From Bryum argenteum (lineage: Eukaryota > Streptophyta > Bryopsida > Bryales > Bryaceae), in NCBI GenBank assembly GCA_037043015.1, contig CM073321.1, positions 31,536,101-31,600,100 on the forward strand: a stretch of 64,000 nucleotides of DNA. The letters run 5' to 3'. The position numbers were made by a program, and so were the translations under genes. Numbering within the stretch: the first letter of the stretch is position 1; each line of letters begins with the position of its first letter. Below the pieces are notes generated by a model. The model made no database searches. It had not been told where the DNA came from and worked only from the letters and a program-made list of their open reading frames with translations. Shown piece by piece: positions 11,070 to 24,051 of the stretch.

Positions 11070-12359
11070 TGTCGCGCACCTCTCCTTGAGGAGTGCCCGC
11101 AACACCAAGGGCCCAAGGGGGACACCGGAGTGACGCCCGGGCCTTGGGGTGCCAAGGTGAAGGGAACCTAAGTGGGCCTAGTGTGGGAGAGGACCCCGGG
11201 CGTTGGAGACGCCTCTCACCCACGGAGACTAGGAGCCACGAGGGAATGGACATGAGATTATGGAAGCTCATGTTGCCACGATTCCGGGATGCTAAGGAGC
11301 ACCTCATTTGGAGGTGTGAGCTAAAAGTTATGGGAGTTGGAAGATTGTGGGACTAAAGGGAGTGCTGTCCAGGGACAGTGCTGGACTGGGAAGCTGGCCC
11401 GGGACTCCCGAATCTTCAGAGGGGCATAACTCCCTCAATACTTGTCGGATTGAGGCAAGTAAGGTGTCTATCGGCATCTACTTGACGAGTAGATGTCGAT
11501 AGAGTGGTCGCTCGTCGCGTTTGGATGCGGGACGAGGTAGATACGAGCCCTGGAAGGTTCGGGAAGTCTCCCGGGGCCTTCCAGCGGCTAAGGCATTGGG
11601 AGATTGGGTGGTCTTCCAAAACTAAGAGGTGTGAGGGTCCAGCCCTTCACCTAGGACCAGGGGGCTGCCGAATCCCACAGAGTATACTATGGGGAGGGCT
11701 GGTCTCCTCCCCACTCCCATGGTGCCTTGGTGGTGACCAAGGTGGGAGTCCCAGTGGTGTGGCTAGTGTTGGGGCCTCACCATGGGGACTCCCAAGCCAA
11801 GGTGAGTCCCAATGGGTGGAGCTAGTGTTGGGGCTCCACCATGGGGACTCAAAGTGCAAAATGAGGCACGGTGGGTGGAGCTAGTGTTGGGGCTTCACCA
11901 CGGTGGCTCATAAGGACAAGGTGAGTCCCGGGGGGAGCTAGTGTTGGGGCTTCACCACGGGGACTCATATGGGCAAAATGAGGACCATGAGTGCTACCGA
12001 TGTGGGGTGGTGTCTCACCGCCGGCGTTGTGATTACTTGGTGGCCTTGGGGTCACCATGGTGGTCATGGGCGGTGGTGAGGAGACACCACCAAGTGCGGT
12101 TAGGCCGCGTGGTATGGGAGTGCCACCAAGTTGGGCCTTGGACATAAGTGGAAGTCCGCACCTAACCATTGGCTACCTACGAAGGGGTTGAGTCCCGGTT
12201 GCATGAGTAGGAGGGATTGATAACCAAGCGGTGAGCTTGGTGGTTGGTATGGAGAGCTAACTTTGTGCATGTGGGGATGTGCGAGTTAGCGCTCGTGACA
12301 CTTGCTAGAGTTGGGAAAAAGTTGGTGTAAGCTAAGGTGAGCTAGCAAGGGTTGCGACA
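11070..12359 (+). repeat. 5' LTR of the chromovirus
   Basis: 1290 bp, TG...CA ends, nearly identical to 17,827-19,117. It includes internal near-repeats of the type GGTGGAGCTAGTGTTGGGGC spaced by about 60-75 bp (11,760-11,960), which may be enhancer-like units. Confidence 0.92.
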
Positions 12360-12360
12360 C

Positions 12361-12372
12361 TTGGTATCGAGC
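12361..12372 (+). other. Primer binding site, initiator-Met tRNA type
   Basis: TTGGTATCGAGC directly behind the 5' LTR resembles the common plant primer site TGGTATCAGAGC, complementary to the 3' end of initiator methionine tRNA. Confidence 0.6.
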
Positions 12373-12409
12373 GGGCTTTTAGTACCCAAGTGCAAAGTTG
12401 TGAGGAGCA

Positions 12410-13660
12410 ATGGGCAAGAAGAAGACCATTGAGGGTGATGAGCCCGGAGCTTCCAAGCGGCCACGCACGAGGGGAACAAAGACCCCGATCCTACAAGTGA
12501 GGCTCATTCTCATGACTCCAATGAGCAAGTCGCCACTAGTGAGGGCAATGAGCAAATGGAATTGTCACTTCAAGAGGAGCCCTTGGGTGAAGAGGAGCGC
12601 TCTAGGTCGAGACGCCTAGAGTCTTCCCAAGGGGTGGAAAAACAAGATCCTCAATTGGCTTTCCAAATGAGAATGCTTGAGTTCATGGACTCCGTGAATC
12701 AAGAGCTCAAGCGTGGGAAGGAAGAAAGGGATCGCCAAGAGAGGTTGATTGAACACCTCATGATGCAAGGGTCCCGACCTTCATCTTCCACCAAAAAGTT
12801 GGCTAAGGTAAACATGCCAAGCACCTTCTCGGGACTTGGTAAGGCAAGGAAGGTGAAGGAATTCCTTCTTGAGATGGATAACTACTATGATGTCCAAAAG
12901 CCGGATGAGGAGGACAAGGTTTCCATTGCGGTGACATTTCTCAAGGATCATGCTCTTCAATGGTGGACAAGCAAAAAGGAGCAAGAGCCGGAGTTGGTGG
13001 CAAACTTGACTTGGGGTGGCTTCAAAGACTTGTTGAGTGAACGCTTCACACCGTAGTATCGGGAGTTGAGGGAAGGCATGAACTTGGTGCAAATGAGGCA
13101 CACCGGGTCTCTCAAGGCCTATGTGCGTGACTTCAATGCCCAAATGAATGCCACACCCAAGATGGATGAGTTCTCTAAGAAGTGCATCTTTTTGGGTGGG
13201 CTTCAAAAGTGGGTGGTGGATGCCTTGTTCAAGTTCCCAAAACTTCCTGAGGATGTGGCGGGCATCATCAAGATTGTTGAAAGGATTGAGGCTGATGGAC
13301 CCGAGAGGAAGTCAAGTGGCCCCTCTCAACAAAGCGGATCAAATAGGAATGCGGCTCGAGGCAAAGAGCGCAAGAAGTTTGGCTTTGGCAACAAACACAA
13401 GGGACAAGTGGATGGTGGAGCCTCTAACAAAAGGGAACACCAAGGGGGAAAGCCATCTAAAGGGGGAGACAAAGGTGATGACACCAAGGCCAAGAGGTGC
13501 CATGGTTGTGGCAAGATTGGCCACTTCATTGCGGAGTGCCCCGACAAGAAGGTGAGTACCATTGCAAGTCTTGCTTGTGTTGAAGACCGCATACTAGAAG
13601 GAGGTTTTGTGGCCAAGGCAAGTAGCCTCAAGCCAAGGCCGGGCCTCTTGTTTCTTGAGG
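12410..13660 (+). CDS. gag: gag region of the chromovirus
   Basis: Encodes the capsid-type protein. The middle part has the typical gag core with FLKDHALQWW and a later LKAYVRDFNAQM stretch. A basic Gly/Lys-rich segment leads to one CCHC zinc knuckle, CHGCGKIGHFIAEC, near 13,497-13,540. The initiator is probably the ATG at 12,410, about 50 bp behind the primer site. Fossil copy; not intact. Confidence 0.85.
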
Positions 13661-16600
13661 CCCAAGTGAAGGACAAAGATGTCTCATGTTTGGTTGATAC
13701 GGGGGCAACGCACTCCTTCATGAGTCCCAAACTAGCAAGGGAGTTGGGCTTGCCACCGCAAAAAGGCAAGCAAGCCCATCAATGTGCGTTTTGCAAAGGG
13801 CGAACCGCACAAGACGGAGGAAGTGGCGTTGCAAGTGACCTTGAAGTGTGGGACATTGGAGTTTGTTGAGAATTTCACATTATGTGAGATGGATGAGGTA
13901 GACCTCATCTTAGGGGATACCTTCTTTGAGGCGCACACACAGGATGTGATGCGCAAGCGCAAGACCAAACGGTTAGTGGTGCGCCGTGATGGCAAGGAGT
14001 TAGTGTTGAAGTTAACTCGTGGCCCTTCAATAGCGGGGGCAAATTAAACTTGGTCTCTTTAGACCAAATGTTGGAACATCAATTTGTGGTGATGGCTCGT
14101 GAAGAGCAACTTGGGCATGAGGGGAAGGGGGTGCAACAACCACTTCCCAAAGAAATTCAAGAGGTGTTGGCCAAGTACAAGGATGTGCTTACCAATGAGT
14201 TCCAAAGAGCTACCCCAAGAAGAGAAGTGGATCACAAGATCGAGGTGCTACCCGGAGCCGAGCCACCTTCTAAGGCACCTTATCGGTTAAACCAAAAAGA
14301 GTTGATGGAGCTAAAGAAGCAACTAAACGACTTGTTGGAAAGGGGTTATGTGAGACCAAGCAAGTCACCATATGGTGCACCGGTCCTCTTTGTGGACAAG
14401 AAGGATGGCAAGCTTAGGATGTGCATTGATTATAGGGCCTTGAATAAGGTGACCATCAAGAACAACTACCCTTTGCCTCGAATTGATGATCTCTTTGATA
14501 GATTGGCGGGAGCTAAGTACTTTAGTCGCATAGACTTGAAGTCGGGTTACTACCAAATCCGCATTGCGGATGCGGATGTGGAAAAGACCGCGTGCCGCAC
14601 AAGGTATGGGTCTTATGAGTTCCTTGTGATGCCCTTTGGGTTGTGCAATGCACCCTCAACATTCACAACCCTTATGAACACCATCTTTCGAGAGGAAATG
14701 GATGACTTTGTGATTGTCTACATCGATGACATCTTGGTGTTTTCCAAGACGGCCGAGGAACATGCAAGGCACCTTGAGGCGTGCTCATGAAGCTTAGAGA
14801 CAACAAGCTTTATGCTAACGGGGAAAAGAGTGAGTTTGCACAACTTGAGATGGAGTTCTTGGGCCATGTGGTTACCGGAGATGGAATCAAGCCGGACATG
14901 AAGAAGGTGAAGGCAATTCAAGAGTGGAAGCGGCCTTCTACACAAAAGGGACTTAGGTCATTCCTTGGCCTAGCAAACTACTATCGCCGCTTCATACGCA
15001 ACTTCTCTAAGATTGCCAAGCCTTTGTCCGACTTGTTGAAAAAGGGGTGAACCAAGTATGGGATGAATTTTGCTACCAAGCCTTTGAGGAACTCAAGAAC
15101 AAGTTGTCATCTCCACCAGTGTTGAAGTTCCCTGAGTTTGATAAGCCCTTTGAGGTCCACACAGATGCAAGTGACTTTGCCATTGGAGGCGTCTTGATGC
15201 AAGATGGTAGGCCAATTGCCTATGAGAGCAAGAAGTTGGATGGGTGTCAAAGGAGATGGCCAACTCACGAGAAGGAGCTCTTTGCGGTGGTGCATTGTTT
15301 GAAGACATGGCAACATTACTTGGGGTTGCACAAGACTAAGGTCTACACCGATAATGTGTCTTTGAAGTATTTTGAGACACAAGCACAAATGAGTGCCAAA
15401 CAATTGAGGTGGCATGATGCTTTGGCGCTCATGAATGTGGACTTGATCCACAAACCGGGCCGTGACAATGTGGTGCCGGATGCGCTAAGTAGAAAGGAAG
15501 AGTTTCATGCCATGAGCACCACCCAAGTCTTGCGGCTCATGTATAAGGGTGAAGGCAATTGGGAACGGCGGATAAGAGAGGGGTACATGAAGGACCCCGA
15601 GGCACAACAAATGCTTGGTGATCTTAGGAAGGGCAAGAAGCTCAAGGAGATCAAGTTGGTGAATGGATTGCTCAAGTATAAGCAAAGTAGGGTGTATGTT
15701 CCTCAAGGCAAGCTTAGATTGTTGGTTTTGAAGGAGGAACATGATAGTCCCATAGCCGGCCATAGGGGAGAAAAGGCTACCATTGCAACGGTGTCAAGGA
15801 GGTACTATTGGCCGGGGATGAAAGATGACATAACCCACTTTGTGAAGACTTGTGTGAAGTGCCAACTTAACCGGGCTTCATATCAAAAGCAAGCGGGCTT
15901 GTTGCAACCATTGCCAATTCCGCCGGGTCCTTGGCATAGTGTGTCTATGGACTTCATCACAAGCCTTCCCGAGTCGCAAGGGTATGATGCCATCTTAGTG
16001 ATGGTGGATCGGTTTAGCAAGTTGGCTCATATGGTGCCAACTAGAGGAACTGCAAATCGCGCTTGAGACCGCCAAGATCTTTCTCGATGCATGGTGGAAG
16101 CATCACGGGTTGCCAAGAGTGATTGTGTCGATGGAGACCCAAAGTTCACAAGTGCATTTTGGAGACACTTCTTTAGGAAGGTGGGAACCAAGTTGACATT
16201 TAGCACGCCTTTCATCCCCAAACAGACGGGCAAACCGAAAGGGTGAATGGGGTCTTGAACCAATACTTGAGGAACTTTGTGAGTGCGGACCAACGTGATT
16301 GGGTAGACTATGTGGGGTTGGCGGAGTTCGATTACAATGCGGCCACACACTCGGCGACTAAGGAGTCACCTTTCAAAGTGGCCTATGGAGTGGAGCCACT
16401 CCAACCTGCCGACTTAGCTCTCGAGGGGGCACATTCAACACCGAGTTCAACCAAGATGGTGAAGACTTGGCCAAGAAGCGGGAACATATGTTGGAAAAAA
16501 CCAAGTTGTTGTTGGAGAAGGCAAGAAGGCGCTATGAGAAGCAAGTCAATGCCGGAAGACGTGAAGTGGAGTATGAGGTGGGACAAAAGGTGTTGTTGAA

Positions 16601-17030
16601 TGTGAAGAACTTCACCATGCCCGAAGGCCTCACTCCAAAGTTCATGTCCAAGTTTGCGGGTCCGTTTCCCATTGTGGAACGGGTGTTCAAAGATGTGTAT
16701 AAGTTGGAGCTACCACCCGAGATCAAAGTGCATCCAACATTCCATGTTTCATTGTTAAAGCCATTCAAGGAGGATACCTTGTGGCCGGATCGCAAGCAAG
16801 TGATTCGGCCACCACCGAGTTGGTTGGACAACATTTGGAATATGAGGTAGAGGCCATCCTCAAGAGTAGGAACCTCAAAAACAAGAGCAAGGAATACCTT
16901 GTGAAGTGGCGAGGATACCACGAGAAAGAAGCAACGTGGGTGGCGGCAAAAGACATGGTGAATGCTAAGGAGGTGGTGGAGAACTTTGAGAAGAATAGGA
17001 GCTCCAACAAGAAGCAACGTAGGCATTGAT
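13661..17030 (+). CDS. pol: pol region of the chromovirus
   Basis: Domains in order with rough positions: aspartic protease with [10 protein letters not shown] (13,690), reverse transcriptase with the YIDDILVF centre (14,715), RNase H with [11 protein letters not shown] (15,160), integrase zinc part with HRGEKAT and CVKCQ (15,750-15,870), integrase core starting [14 protein letters not shown] (15,930), and a chromodomain with [10 protein letters not shown] and [15 protein letters not shown] (16,830-17,010). This is the standard Ty3/gypsy order. Fossil copy; not intact. Confidence 0.9.
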
Positions 17031-17826
17031 GAGGACATCAATCTCCGTAGTGGGGAGGATGACTTGTAGCTTGGGCGTAGATCCACAACACTTGTACTTG
17101 TTCTTTGGATTTGGCAATAAAGTTTGGCTTTGGTGTGTGCAAAGAGAAGAGTATGAGATGGAGTCCTAGTCTTGTACTTGTGCTAAGTTGGTGGAAGAGG
17201 GGGAATAGAGATGTGAAACCGAGTTGGGAAGGCCGAGTAATGGGGACCAAGGCTAGGAGAAAGAGTGGATAAAACCATGAAGTCCCTTGGCCTTGGGCTT
17301 GTCCGGGCGGGGACAAGGTAATGGCGCGTGCTCATAAAAGCGCCACTCCCACAAACTAGTGCAAGCTAGTGCATGGGAGTCATGAACCCATGCCTTGAAA
17401 GAGATAGTGGGATCCGAGTTGGGCGGAACTTGGCATTACCCCGTGCGATCGAGTCGTGGTGTAAAAGCCATCTTGGGTTTGCAACCAAGACAACTTGGTG
17501 GAAGCATTGAGGTCCACCCTAGTAGTCAAGGAAGAAGTGTTAGGCTAGTGGAGCCGAACTTGGAGAGCCAAGGTAAGGGCAATCCAAGAGGGTCTCAAAG
17601 TAGGTGGGTCTAGAGTAGTTTAGTTGCCTTGGAAGAAGTCCAGGGTTCTAAACCGACCACCTAGTGACGACACCTTTGAGACTTTGCCAAAGTTTGAGAG
17701 TGTATTGTGGGGGTCGCGCCCGGTGAAACACAATGTTTGCACCAATGGGGATGGCAACCCAAGAGTTGGTGTGACCGACTACAAGTATAGTCGATGAGGG
17801 CATCGACTCCATTAGGTGGGGGTGAG
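17031..17826 (+). other. 3' untranslated part of the chromovirus
   Basis: About 800 bp between the chromodomain and the 3' LTR with no open frame that resembles a known protein. Long 3' non-coding regions are known in plant chromoviruses. The sequence directly before the LTR (ATTAGGTGGGGGTGAG) is the likely polypurine tract. Confidence 0.6.
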
Positions 17827-19117
17827 TGTCGCGCACCTCTCCTTGAGGAGTGCCCGCAACACCAAGGGCCCAAGGGGGACACCGGAGTGACGCCCGGGCC
17901 TTGGGGTGCCAAGGTGAAGGGAACCTAAGTGGGCCTAGTGTGGGAGAGGACCCCGGGCGTTGGAGACGCCTCTCACCCACGGAGACTAGGAGCCACGAGG
18001 GAATGGACATGAGATTATGGAAGCTCATGTTGCCACGATTCCGGGATGCTAAGGAGCACCTCATTTGGAGGTGTGAGCTAAAAGTTATGGGAGTTGGAAG
18101 ATTGTGGGACTAAAGGGAGTGCTGTCCAGGGACAGTGCTGGACTGGGAAGCTGGCCCGGGACTCCCGAATCTTCAGAGGGGCATAACTCCCTCAATACTT
18201 GTCGGATTGAGGCAAGTAAGGTGTCTATCGGCATCTACTTGACGAGTAGATGTCGATAGAGTGGTCGCTCGTCGCGTTTGGATGCGGGACGAGGTAGATA
18301 CGAGCCCTGGAAGGTTCGGGAAGTCTCCCGGGCCTTCCAGCGGCTAAGGCATTGGGAGATTGGGTGGTCTTCCAAAACTAAGAGGTGTGAGGGTCCAGCC
18401 CTTCACCTAGGACCAGGGGCTGCCGAATCCCACAGAGTATACTATGGGGAGGGCTGGTCTCCCTCCCCACTCCCATGGTGCCTTGGTGGTGACCAAGGTG
18501 GGAGTCCCGAGTGGTGTGGCTAGTGTTGGGGCCTCACCATGGGGACTCCCAAGCCAAGGTGAGTCCCAATGGGTGGAGCTAGTGTTGGGGCTCCACCATG
18601 GGGACTCAAAGTGCAAAATGAGGCACGGTGGGTGGAGCTAGTGTTGGGGCTTCACCACGGTGGCTCATAAGACAAGGTGAGTCCCGGTGGGGAGCTAGTG
18701 TGGGGCTTCACCACGGGGACTCATATGGGCAAAATGAGGACCATGAGTGCTACCGATGTGGGGTGGTGTCTCACCGCCGGCGTTGTGATTACTTGGTGGC
18801 CTTGGGGTCACCATGGTGGTCATGGGCGGTGGTGAGGAGACACCACCAAGTGCGGTTAGGCCGCGTGGTATGGGAGTGCCACCAAGTTGGGCCTTGGACA
18901 TAAGTGGAAGTCCGCACCTAACCATTGGCTACCTACGAAGGGGTTGAGTCCCGGTTGCATGAGTAGGAGGGATTGATAACCAAGCGGTGAGCTTGGTGGT
19001 TGGTATGGAGAGCTAACTTTGTGCATGTGGGGGATGTGCAGAGTTAGCGCTCGTGACACTTGCTAGAGTTGGGAAAAAGTTGGTGTAAGCTAAGGTGAGC
19101 TAGCAAGGGTTGCGACA
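17827..19117 (+). repeat. 3' LTR of the chromovirus
   Basis: 1291 bp, nearly identical to the 5' LTR, followed by the target duplication CCTTG (19,118-19,122) and the continuation of the CGGTCGG array. Confidence 0.92.
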
Positions 19118-19122
19118 CCTTG

Positions 19123-21710
19123 GGTGACCGGTCGGTTGGTCGCCCCGTGTACTTCCTTCCCCCTCCTCTTTATGCCTCTCCCAAAACTCCCTGTTTGCAC
19201 AACTCCTATCACTTCCCTGCATTGCATACTTGCATTTCAAAAGTACTATTATTAGCCTCTCTTGTCCACATTGCGTCTAAATCAAGGCAGCAAATGTTTT
19301 GACAAGAGAATGTGGGAAAGATCTCTTTGTCAGAAACGAGAATGTTTTAAGACAAAGATACTTTGGGCTTTAAATAATTCTATAATAAGGGACTCTTTAC
19401 AAGGGGAGTGAAAATCAACAAATCTCCATGCCATTTCACTCACCTTTTGAGTTGTTATCCCCAATTGGCTTCAATTGGAGAAAACATTTATCAATCAATA
19501 AAGTGGGGCCAATTCCCCCATTTGTGAAGCCCTTGGAAGTTGGTGCCCATTTCTAGAAGGAAAACGAAGGTCATGGGGCCAATTCTTTTTATTATCTAGA
19601 GTCTGTGTTTTTGATTTGTTTGCATTGATTTTATTTTTTTAAAATATTCTTTCTTAATTCGAATCAAGAAAACGCTTCTAGGCCATGAATTGACATTCAT
19701 TTCTTGTATCTCCCGACTTTTGTCAAAAATTGATCCATTCTCACAACAAGATGTTGTCATGTATTGGCCCCCATTAATGGCTTGGCCCCTATTGTGTACT
19801 TTGAGGTGGCCCTAAATCCTCTCATATGACGTTCGAGGAATTTTAGCTATTCCTTGATGAGAGTATAGTTATGTCTAACATTAGAGAGATCTAAATATAT
19901 ATATCAAATCTAGGTGAGCATGTGTGAGCATTTAGTTTTCATAACTTTGGTATTACCGTATTAGTCAATATCTAAACTTCCTATTTAGGCCTTAATTTGT
20001 CCACATTTTATGGTCCATATTATTTGATGTGCATTTGGAAATTACTCCATTGTTGTGTATCTATTTTAGTAGTACTTAGTATTAAAAAACACTGTGCTTA
20101 AACAACTCATTTTATTATTGGCTATTTTTGTTTGACACCCTTGAACTAAGCTAGGAGTATATCTATATCGTAGTATGAATAATTGTACTTAATATGTACA
20201 TATTATTTTTATATATTTATTTTTAGCATTTTTCTTATTGTATTGATTTGAATGATTGTTTATTTACCTCTTACAAAGGTAATAGAAATACATTTCTATT
20301 GTTTTCTATTTTGCGATCATAAATAAAGAGAAGTAAAAAGGGAGACAAATAAATTTAGGAAAATATCCCACTCTATAAATTTTTAACATATGGCATCAAC
20401 TTATAAAGTTATGATCATATTTGAGCTTGTACACGTAGAGTAGTGAGATTTCATGTTAAAGAAAATTGATTATTCGCATATTAGAAACTTCGATTGATTG
20501 ATTTGCGAATATAATATTTTGAAGAGGCATCACTTCTTCATTCGGAGTATCTCTTGGATAAAATTACTTGGGGATAGGATTTAAGGTTTATGGTTTATGA
20601 TTTGTGAATTAGGATCAAGGCCTCTACTAGTCAAGGGTTTAGGGTTTAGGGTTTAGGATTTAGGGTTTAGGATTTAGAGTTTAGGATTTTGGGTTTTGGG
20701 GATTTGGAATAGATTTCATTATAATTATAGTTTTGGTGTTGGAAAGCTTTGCAAACTTAATTGTGTGTGGAAGGAAATTAATGGATTTGTGTATGTACGG
20801 CTTAGTATTGAATTATATTCTTAATGGACAATAATGGCGGTTTTCTCCATTGCAGTTATTATTTGCAAAATAATCTATTTTGTATGTATCATTTTTGTTT
20901 GATGATGATATTGACTTGGAATTAATCAGGATTTTAATGCAAGGAATATATTGGAAGTATTTTCAACATTCAACATGGGATCTAAGATTCTAGACTCCTC
21001 AAACTCAGAGCGTGGTTTTAAGCAAATTACACATTTCCAAAGAAAGGGTCCTATATTAAAATGATGATACTCAATTTACATTCTCAACCATGCAATCTTG
21101 TAATAGAGTTATAGTTGTAGGTCATGTGACATAGTTTGAGTCATAAAGCCTCATAAATTACAAGTTTATAATGTATTAGTACATAAGAGAATTTACGAAA
21201 TTTCATCATTTTCAGATTAAAGTGAAAATTCATATAATATAGCTAATGCAATTATGAAATCTCCAACTACAAAGTTATTCAAATTTATCTAAGTATTACT
21301 GTTGTATCAAAAAGTGTGTTCAATGAAACTTATGGCTAGAAAGCATTGCCTTGGAATGATGAAAATTGCCTAATGATTTATAAAAGGAAAATAGAGAAGA
21401 AGGAAACTCTTTGGACTCAAATGTATGCCTTATGTACAAAACATCTTTGAATTTGTGAAGAATTATACTTTATAGAGTAGACTCGAAATGGTTTCGATCT
21501 CAAAAAATAAAGTGAAGATCTATCCGTAAATAAAGAATCTGTAGCATTTCAGAAATCAACATAGGAATCCTTTTTCATTCTGTAATAATCATTGAGAATC
21601 TAATAACAGAAATATTTGAGTGATCAAAAAGGATCCAAGGAGATTTTGTCCGATTTCATTAAGACATTTGGATTAAAAAAAATAAAAAATAAAAGAAAAA
21701 AAAAATTCTA
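19123..21710. other. AT-rich DNA without genes
   Basis: After about 30 bp of the CGGTCGG array there are 2.5 kb of AT-rich DNA with no open frame of interest and no detected relation to other parts of the window. The only structure is a short telomere-like stretch (separate entry). Confidence 0.65.
20634..20700 (+). repeat. Short interstitial telomere-like repeat
   Basis: About nine degenerate copies of TTTAGGG (variants TTTAGGA, TTTAGAG, TTTTGGG). TTTAGGG is the plant-type telomere unit. Too short and degenerate to be a chromosome end; a weaker opposite-strand version (CCCTAAACC) is at about 35,600-35,630. Confidence 0.7.
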
Positions 21711-21945
21711 TTGGGCCGGTTAAAACGGCCGCCTAGATCAGTCGGCCGCCCAGATCGGTCGGCCGTAATCGATCGGTTGTCATTGGTCAATCATTATCGG
21801 TCGATTGTCATCGGTCGGCCGTCATCGGTCGGCGAGATCGAGCGGTCAGGATCGGCCGCCCCGGAGTGGTCGCCCGGACCGGCCGGCCAGCATCGGTCGC
21901 GGCCATAATAGGCCGAGCGACCGGTTCGTGCGGTCGGTCTCTAGA
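21711..21945. repeat. GC-rich CGGTCGG array 2
   Basis: Starts abruptly behind an A-rich run and repeats GGTCGGCCG, GATCGGCCGCC, ATCGGTCGGC and GGTCGATTG words about every 15-30 bp. Many words are close to self-complementary (GGCCGGCC, CGATCG). Related in wording, not alignable in full, to arrays at 10,790, 32,390 and 51,535. Confidence 0.7.
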
Positions 21946-23202
21946 GTTGGTAAATTTAGGGGATAAAAGACCCTTGGCCCTCATTTCCCATCACTTCTTT
22001 TTGTATCTATCCACCTCAAATGGGCTGCAACCGTGGGCATTAGCTTCTCGTGTGTTGCATTTGTGTTGGCGGGGAGAAGTCAACGTTCTACACGATACTT
22101 GCGGCTGCTTCAACGCGTTTTTGCATACTTGGGATATCTTCGGAGTATTTTAAATACTCCCCGTTCTTCATGGCGACGATACCGATAGTACAAAGATGGA
22201 GGTTGATTCTGACAAGACTTTGAGGTCACCTGCTAGAAAACACACAAAGGGAGAATTGGTGGAGACGGAGTTGGTTTACCACGAGTGTGAGAGCGTAAGA
22301 GCGCTCTCTTGTTTAAATGTTGTTAATAATGACTTTTATTAATGAAGTGTTTGCAAACCATGACATCTTGAGGTAAATTGATGAATATACAATGATTTAG
22401 TTTTGAATACAATTTGTATATTAGGGGTTAGTTGTTGCAAGGCCTTTGATGGGACGTTTAAGACTAAGTTAAGCTTTAGGGTGTGGAAGGACTACAGGAG
22501 GAAGAATTCCCCCTAGAGGTTCCAATTGATGATGGAGAAGAACTAGAGGAGGAAAAGTTCCCCTCAGTGAATCTTAAATTAGAAATTGGGTTAGTTGCTT
22601 AAATTAGAATTGAGCGTTTTACCATGGGCTTTGTACAACTAGTCTTTGATGTCCATGTTGTGTTTGAAATTTGATTGTTGTAAGTCTCATCCATCTAACC
22701 TTGTGGTAGCATGTGAGGCTACATCCATTGATAAAGTGGTTGATGGAATGGAGGCTTCAAGGACGGAGCGCGCGGAGTGGGAGTTATTCATCCATGGAGG
22801 CTTTAGTTAGGGCTTAGGCCTTAGTTAGGCTTTAGGGTGAGCCGCCTCTTTGGCGGCTCTCATTTTGTACTTAATAGCTTGTTTCCAAGCTATCATCATC
22901 CACTCAATCTAGTTAGAGTAGGAGAAGGAAGGCCATGGGCCTCCTACTTCTCCATCTTGTTTGTCTCATATCTTGATTGTCTACCTCTTCTTCTTTGTAA
23001 TGTTTAGTTAGAGTAGGAGTAGGGAGGCAGGTAGACCTCCCTCTCAATTTAATTTCTTTTGATTTCTTCTTGAATTGCTTAGTTGTTGGTAGAAGAAGGA
23101 GGCCTTGGGCCCCTTTCACTCAATTCTCTCAATCCCCATCAAATGTCTCTCGGTCTTTCCCCCATCAGTCGCTCGATTCTTCTTCAAATTGATTGAGATT
23201 CT
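21946..23202. other. Non-coding DNA with purine/pyrimidine-rich repeats
   Basis: No credible gene. It holds a perfect hairpin GAGCCGCC-TCTTT-GGCGGCTC (about 22,839-22,860) and three loose repeats of about 90 bp (22,911-23,140), each starting TAGTTAGAGTAGGAG or similar and containing a small GGAGGCC...GGCCTCC-like hairpin. The character suggests an LTR or untranslated part of a retroelement. Confidence 0.4.
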
Positions 23203-23833
23203 TGTGGTAGGTAGCTTGTAAGTAGAGCTTTCCAGCGGTAGTAAGCATGCTCAAATCCGAGTTGTAGAGAGGGAGAAATATGCTCCCAAAGTCGGGGTGT
23301 CGAAAACGGTTTCCCCTCGGCACTAAACAAATCAGCTGTGTTCAAACAGCAATCAGTCACGGAGTTTTTTCCCTATGCTATTGAGATTTTAAGGGTAGAT
23401 AGAGCTGCAAAAGAGCTTTCCAAGGGTATATCGTATGCCCCAATCCGATCTTTAAATAGGGAGAAACACCCCTCCAAAGTTGGGGGTGTTGAAGGGTATT
23501 CTCCCGGCGGTTAAAAGAAGTAGGCCCTTGTATTTTGGCTATCAGTCCTTGGGTTTTGATCCTATGCTTCTGAGATTTTGGGGGTGAGTGCAAAATTGAA
23601 TTAGCTTTCCAAAAAGCTATGGCACGCCCAAATCGGAGCTAAGATGAAGCGTTGGCAAGCCAAAAACCGGAAGATGGTTAAAAGGAGGCCGGCGGGGGTT
23701 TTCTTCTTCACCTCCCCTTGTTTCTTCTTCATTTCTTCTCATCTTCTCTTCTCCCTTGTTCCTCTCTTCATGTGTTGTTCTTGTCAATCCCCTTGTGACC
23801 AAAGGCCACTCCATGGTGGTTTTTTGGCTCACA
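23203..23833 (+). repeat. LTR of about 631 bp, copy 1
   Basis: Begins TGTGGTAGGTAGC and ends GGCTCACA; aligns along its entire length with 52,766-53,397. The flanks (ATTCT / ACGAG) do not form a target duplication, so this is either one LTR of a larger element, a recombinant, or an old solo LTR with altered flanks. Its sequence contains an open frame that is not a gene. Confidence 0.7.
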
Positions 23834-24051
23834 ACGAGACACCGTCAAAGAGAGTGAAACCCAGAGGAGCGAGACATGAGTTGCATTACGAGATATCGGA
23901 TAATGAGGCCATCAAAGCTGAGAGCGGTTGGGAGCTAGAAAAAGAGGAACACTAGAAATTGGCGTCCTGCGAGAAATATGTGAAGATGTACCGCATTGGT
24001 AAAAACTCAATATTTGTTATTTTGGGAGATTTTCAATCTCCCAATTTAATG

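Larger units (their letters stand above)
11070..19117 (+). mobile_element. Ty3/gypsy chromovirus, near full length, with two LTRs
   Basis: About 8.05 kb, bounded by LTRs of about 1.29 kb that begin TGTCGCGCACC and end TTGCGACA, with a 5-bp target duplication. Parts in order: 5' LTR, primer site, gag, protease, reverse transcriptase, RNase H, integrase, chromodomain, a long untranslated tail of about 800 bp and the 3' LTR. The two LTRs differ at only a small number of positions, mostly short indels, so the insertion is young. Structurally complete, but the coding region looks broken in roughly half a dozen places. The chromodomain places it among plant chromoviruses. Confidence 0.92.

Noticed and set aside
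10641-11307. Several long minus-strand frames in GC-rich DNA
   Set aside because: They run across the CGGTCGG array, the target duplication and the start of the LTR, so they cannot be one ancient gene.
11849-12169. Minus-strand frame inside the LTR with repeated RGEAPTLAPP
   Set aside because: Follows internal LTR near-repeats and is found in both LTRs as a shadow frame.
20634-20700. Chromosome end
   Set aside because: Telomere-like units are few and degenerate and are surrounded on both sides by ordinary DNA.
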